Made by a program: the position numbers and the translations under genes
The notes under the pieces: generated by a model
The model's database searches: none
Told to the model about the DNA's origin: nothing
Seen by the model: the letters and a program-made list of their open reading frames with translations, nothing else
In this document: one piece after another, positions 63,112 to 64,000 of the stretch
Layout of the letters: each line of letters opens with the position of its first letter
Position numbering within the stretch: the first letter of the stretch is position 1
Assembly (NCBI GenBank): GCA_018333865.1
Contig: JAGXSE010000027.1
Location: forward strand, 42,317 to 106,316
Length of the DNA: 64,000 nucleotides
Reading direction: 5' to 3'
Source of the DNA: Syntrophomonadaceae bacterium
GTDB lineage: Bacteria > Bacillota > PH28-bin88

Positions 63112-63268
63112 ATCAAGTGAGATGATTTCAAGAATTCCAGTTTAATACAGCAAAAATATGGGCTACGACATGGACGAGGCGGCTCAAGATTTGCGGGAAG
63201 TATTGATAAACACAATCAAAAGGCTCAAGTTGCACCCGCCAAAGGTCTGGCACAGTTTGCAGCAAGGG

Positions 63269-63499
63269 TCATCTCTTCACCAAGCCGGGGTTCGGGGTTA
63301 CTGGCTGAATCAGGCCTAGATGCACTAGAGGATCTGGTGTCGCATCCAACAGTATGAAGAACACTTTATCTATCCCTTCTATCTGGCAAAGGGAATTGAC
63401 AATTGAGTAGATATTAAGCATTCCAATGTTAACCCCGCCCCGGAAATTTGTTTTAAATTCATTTGAGAGATGCACATAAACAACATTATCTCCTTCATA
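63269..63499 (-). pseudogene. GerMN-domain fragment
   Basis: About 76 codons encode the second half of a GerMN domain, found in sporulation/germination lipoproteins and related envelope proteins: VVYVHLSNEFKTNFRGG, NIYSIVNSLCQIEGIDKVFF and a terminal LGLIQPVTPNPGLVKR. The open frame continues upstream only through repeat sequence (CVSPFVLLCVTRPYVLLCV), so the signal peptide and first half are missing. It appears to be a gene remnant cut by repeat expansion or insertion. Confidence 0.7.
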
Positions 63500-63500
63500 T

Positions 63501-63577
63501 CTAACACATAGTAACACATAGGGACGAGTAACACATAGTAACACAAAGGGACTAACACATAGGGACGGTTCTTTTGT
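63501..63577. repeat. TAACACATAG / GGGACGGTTCT repeat cluster
   Basis: Three or four units of TAACACATAGGGAC and variants lead into CACATAGGGACGGTTCTTTTGTG, whose ends CACA/TGTG can pair. The GGGACGG core links it to the other dispersed repeats. It lies next to a RAYT gene and directly abuts the GerMN fragment. Confidence 0.8.
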
Positions 63578-63652
63578 GCTCTTTTCCTTCATTTATCGTG
63601 TCCTTGAAGGCAATTTGGTTATTCTTCAGACAGGCAGCTCAGATACCTTTGC

Positions 63653-64000
63653 TTAAATATTTCTGATGATACCAAATCTGATCCCGGTTAATCTTTCGAT
63701 CTGCCTGATGGACAACTGTCTTTTTTTAAGCTCTCTGATCACTGGATTTCTCTTTTGCTTCTCAAATGCCTGTATCTCTTGCGGACTTTTTACTTCAGCT
63801 ATTTTTTGGATTAGTTCAGCTGCTTCCAGATCATTTATCCTGACCCCATGATCAGGCTCCAGGCATTGATCCTTGTTTGGTTCCTGATGAAATTCTTCCA
63901 TTGAATGCAATGAAACTGTTTTATCTTCTGAAAACAACCCCATGGCGAACTGGGTGGCACATATCACCGGTTTTTCTGTATATTCCCGATAACTGCTCCA
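63653..64000 (-). CDS. RAYT transposase, C-terminal part (runs off the window)
   Basis: The frame is open to the window edge and reads WSSYREYTEKPVICATQF, MGLFSEDKTVSLHSMEEF, then a Glu/Lys-rich linker and a helix-turn-helix LSIRQIERLTGIRFGIIRNI. It aligns with the 3' part of the RAYT copy at 28993-29768 but is clearly divergent, so it is a different family member. The catalytic HUH part lies outside the window. It shows the uninterrupted FAMGLFSEDK junction where copy 1 is frameshifted. Confidence 0.8.
   Translation of the reverse strand, partial: WSSYREYTEKPVICATQFAMGLFSEDKTVSLHSMEEFHQEPNKDQCLEPDHGVRINDLEAAELIQKIAEVKSPQEIQAFEKQKRNPVIRELKKRQLSIRQIERLTGIRFGIIRNI

Noticed and set aside
63159..63320. 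Plus-strand 53-codon frame beginning MGYDMDEAAQDL
   Set aside because: There is no ribosome site or promoter, it overlaps the GerMN fragment antisense, and no family was recognised.

Overview
The window looks like chromosome from an anaerobic, low-to-mid GC Clostridia-type Firmicute, probably a Peptococcaceae, Moorella or Thermincola-like lineage. This is inferred from the gene content: a trimeric electron-bifurcating type [FeFe]-hydrogenase with its HydEFG maturases, hydrogenase-like sensory proteins, RNase J, a YerC/TrpR-like regulator, short-form HisG with HisZ, and a remnant of a GerMN (spore germination) domain. No rRNA, tRNA or CRISPR array was seen.

Layout. (1) 1-6954 is a catabolic or redox locus. 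It holds the 5' part of a TctC-type solute-binding lipoprotein, two tandem copies of an unrecognised two-gene cassette (a double [4Fe-4S] ferredoxin-fused protein plus a Cys/His-conserved protein), a divergent GntR/FCD regulator with TGTATACA palindromes on both sides, glycerate kinase and a zinc-type dehydrogenase. (2) 6955-7450 is packed with short tandem repeats. (3) 7451-14434 is a histidine operon, hisZGDBHAF-hisI(E), preceded by yerC and read on the minus strand. (4) 14681-15058 is a ferredoxin with its own promoter. (5) 15134-28257 is a complete minus-strand purine operon, purKEBCSQLFMNHD, with a clear sigma-A promoter and PurBox-like sites.

(6) 28500-32750 is a mobile-element zone. 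It contains a small membrane protein gene, a frameshifted RAYT (REP-associated tyrosine transposase) element, a truncated group II intron maturase, a NhaP2-type cation/proton antiporter, and a second, internally deleted RAYT copy with the same 23-bp inverted ends. (7) 32755-35979 holds hpt, guaA and an orphan CcrM-like adenine methyltransferase. (8) 36263-38920 is a phosphonate/phosphite-type ABC importer, phnCDE.

(9) 38964-57629 is a large minus-strand hydrogen-metabolism island. Upstream lies a histidine kinase whose sensor is a [FeFe]-hydrogenase-like domain, with a sigma-54 response regulator. Next comes an operon of a DRTGG protein, an RsbW-like ATPase, a second hydrogenase-like sensor (HydS type) with a DRTGG tail, and a PHP phosphoesterase. 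It runs on into hydC (NuoE-like), a stand-alone HATPase, a [2Fe-2S] ferredoxin, a hydB fused to a GltD/NfnB-like NAD(P)H oxidoreductase, and hydA, then a strong terminator. The TM1266-type regulator and hydF, hydE and hydG follow. (10) 57753-59851 is a CitE-like lyase with a CaiB-type CoA-transferase. (11) 60171-63052 carries rnj and a membrane thioredoxin/CcdA pair. (12) 63269-64000 holds a GerMN fragment cut by repeats beside a third RAYT.

Two themes stand out. The first is the hydrogenase island, where catalytic, maturation and several putative hydrogen/redox-signalling modules sit together, including an unusual HydB-GltD fusion. The second is a dispersed family of GGGGACGG-containing repeats that accompanies the RAYT copies, sits between purN and purM, and supplies the stop codon of the TM1266-like gene. 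The duplicated ferredoxin cassette at 809-3723 is the least explained coding content.
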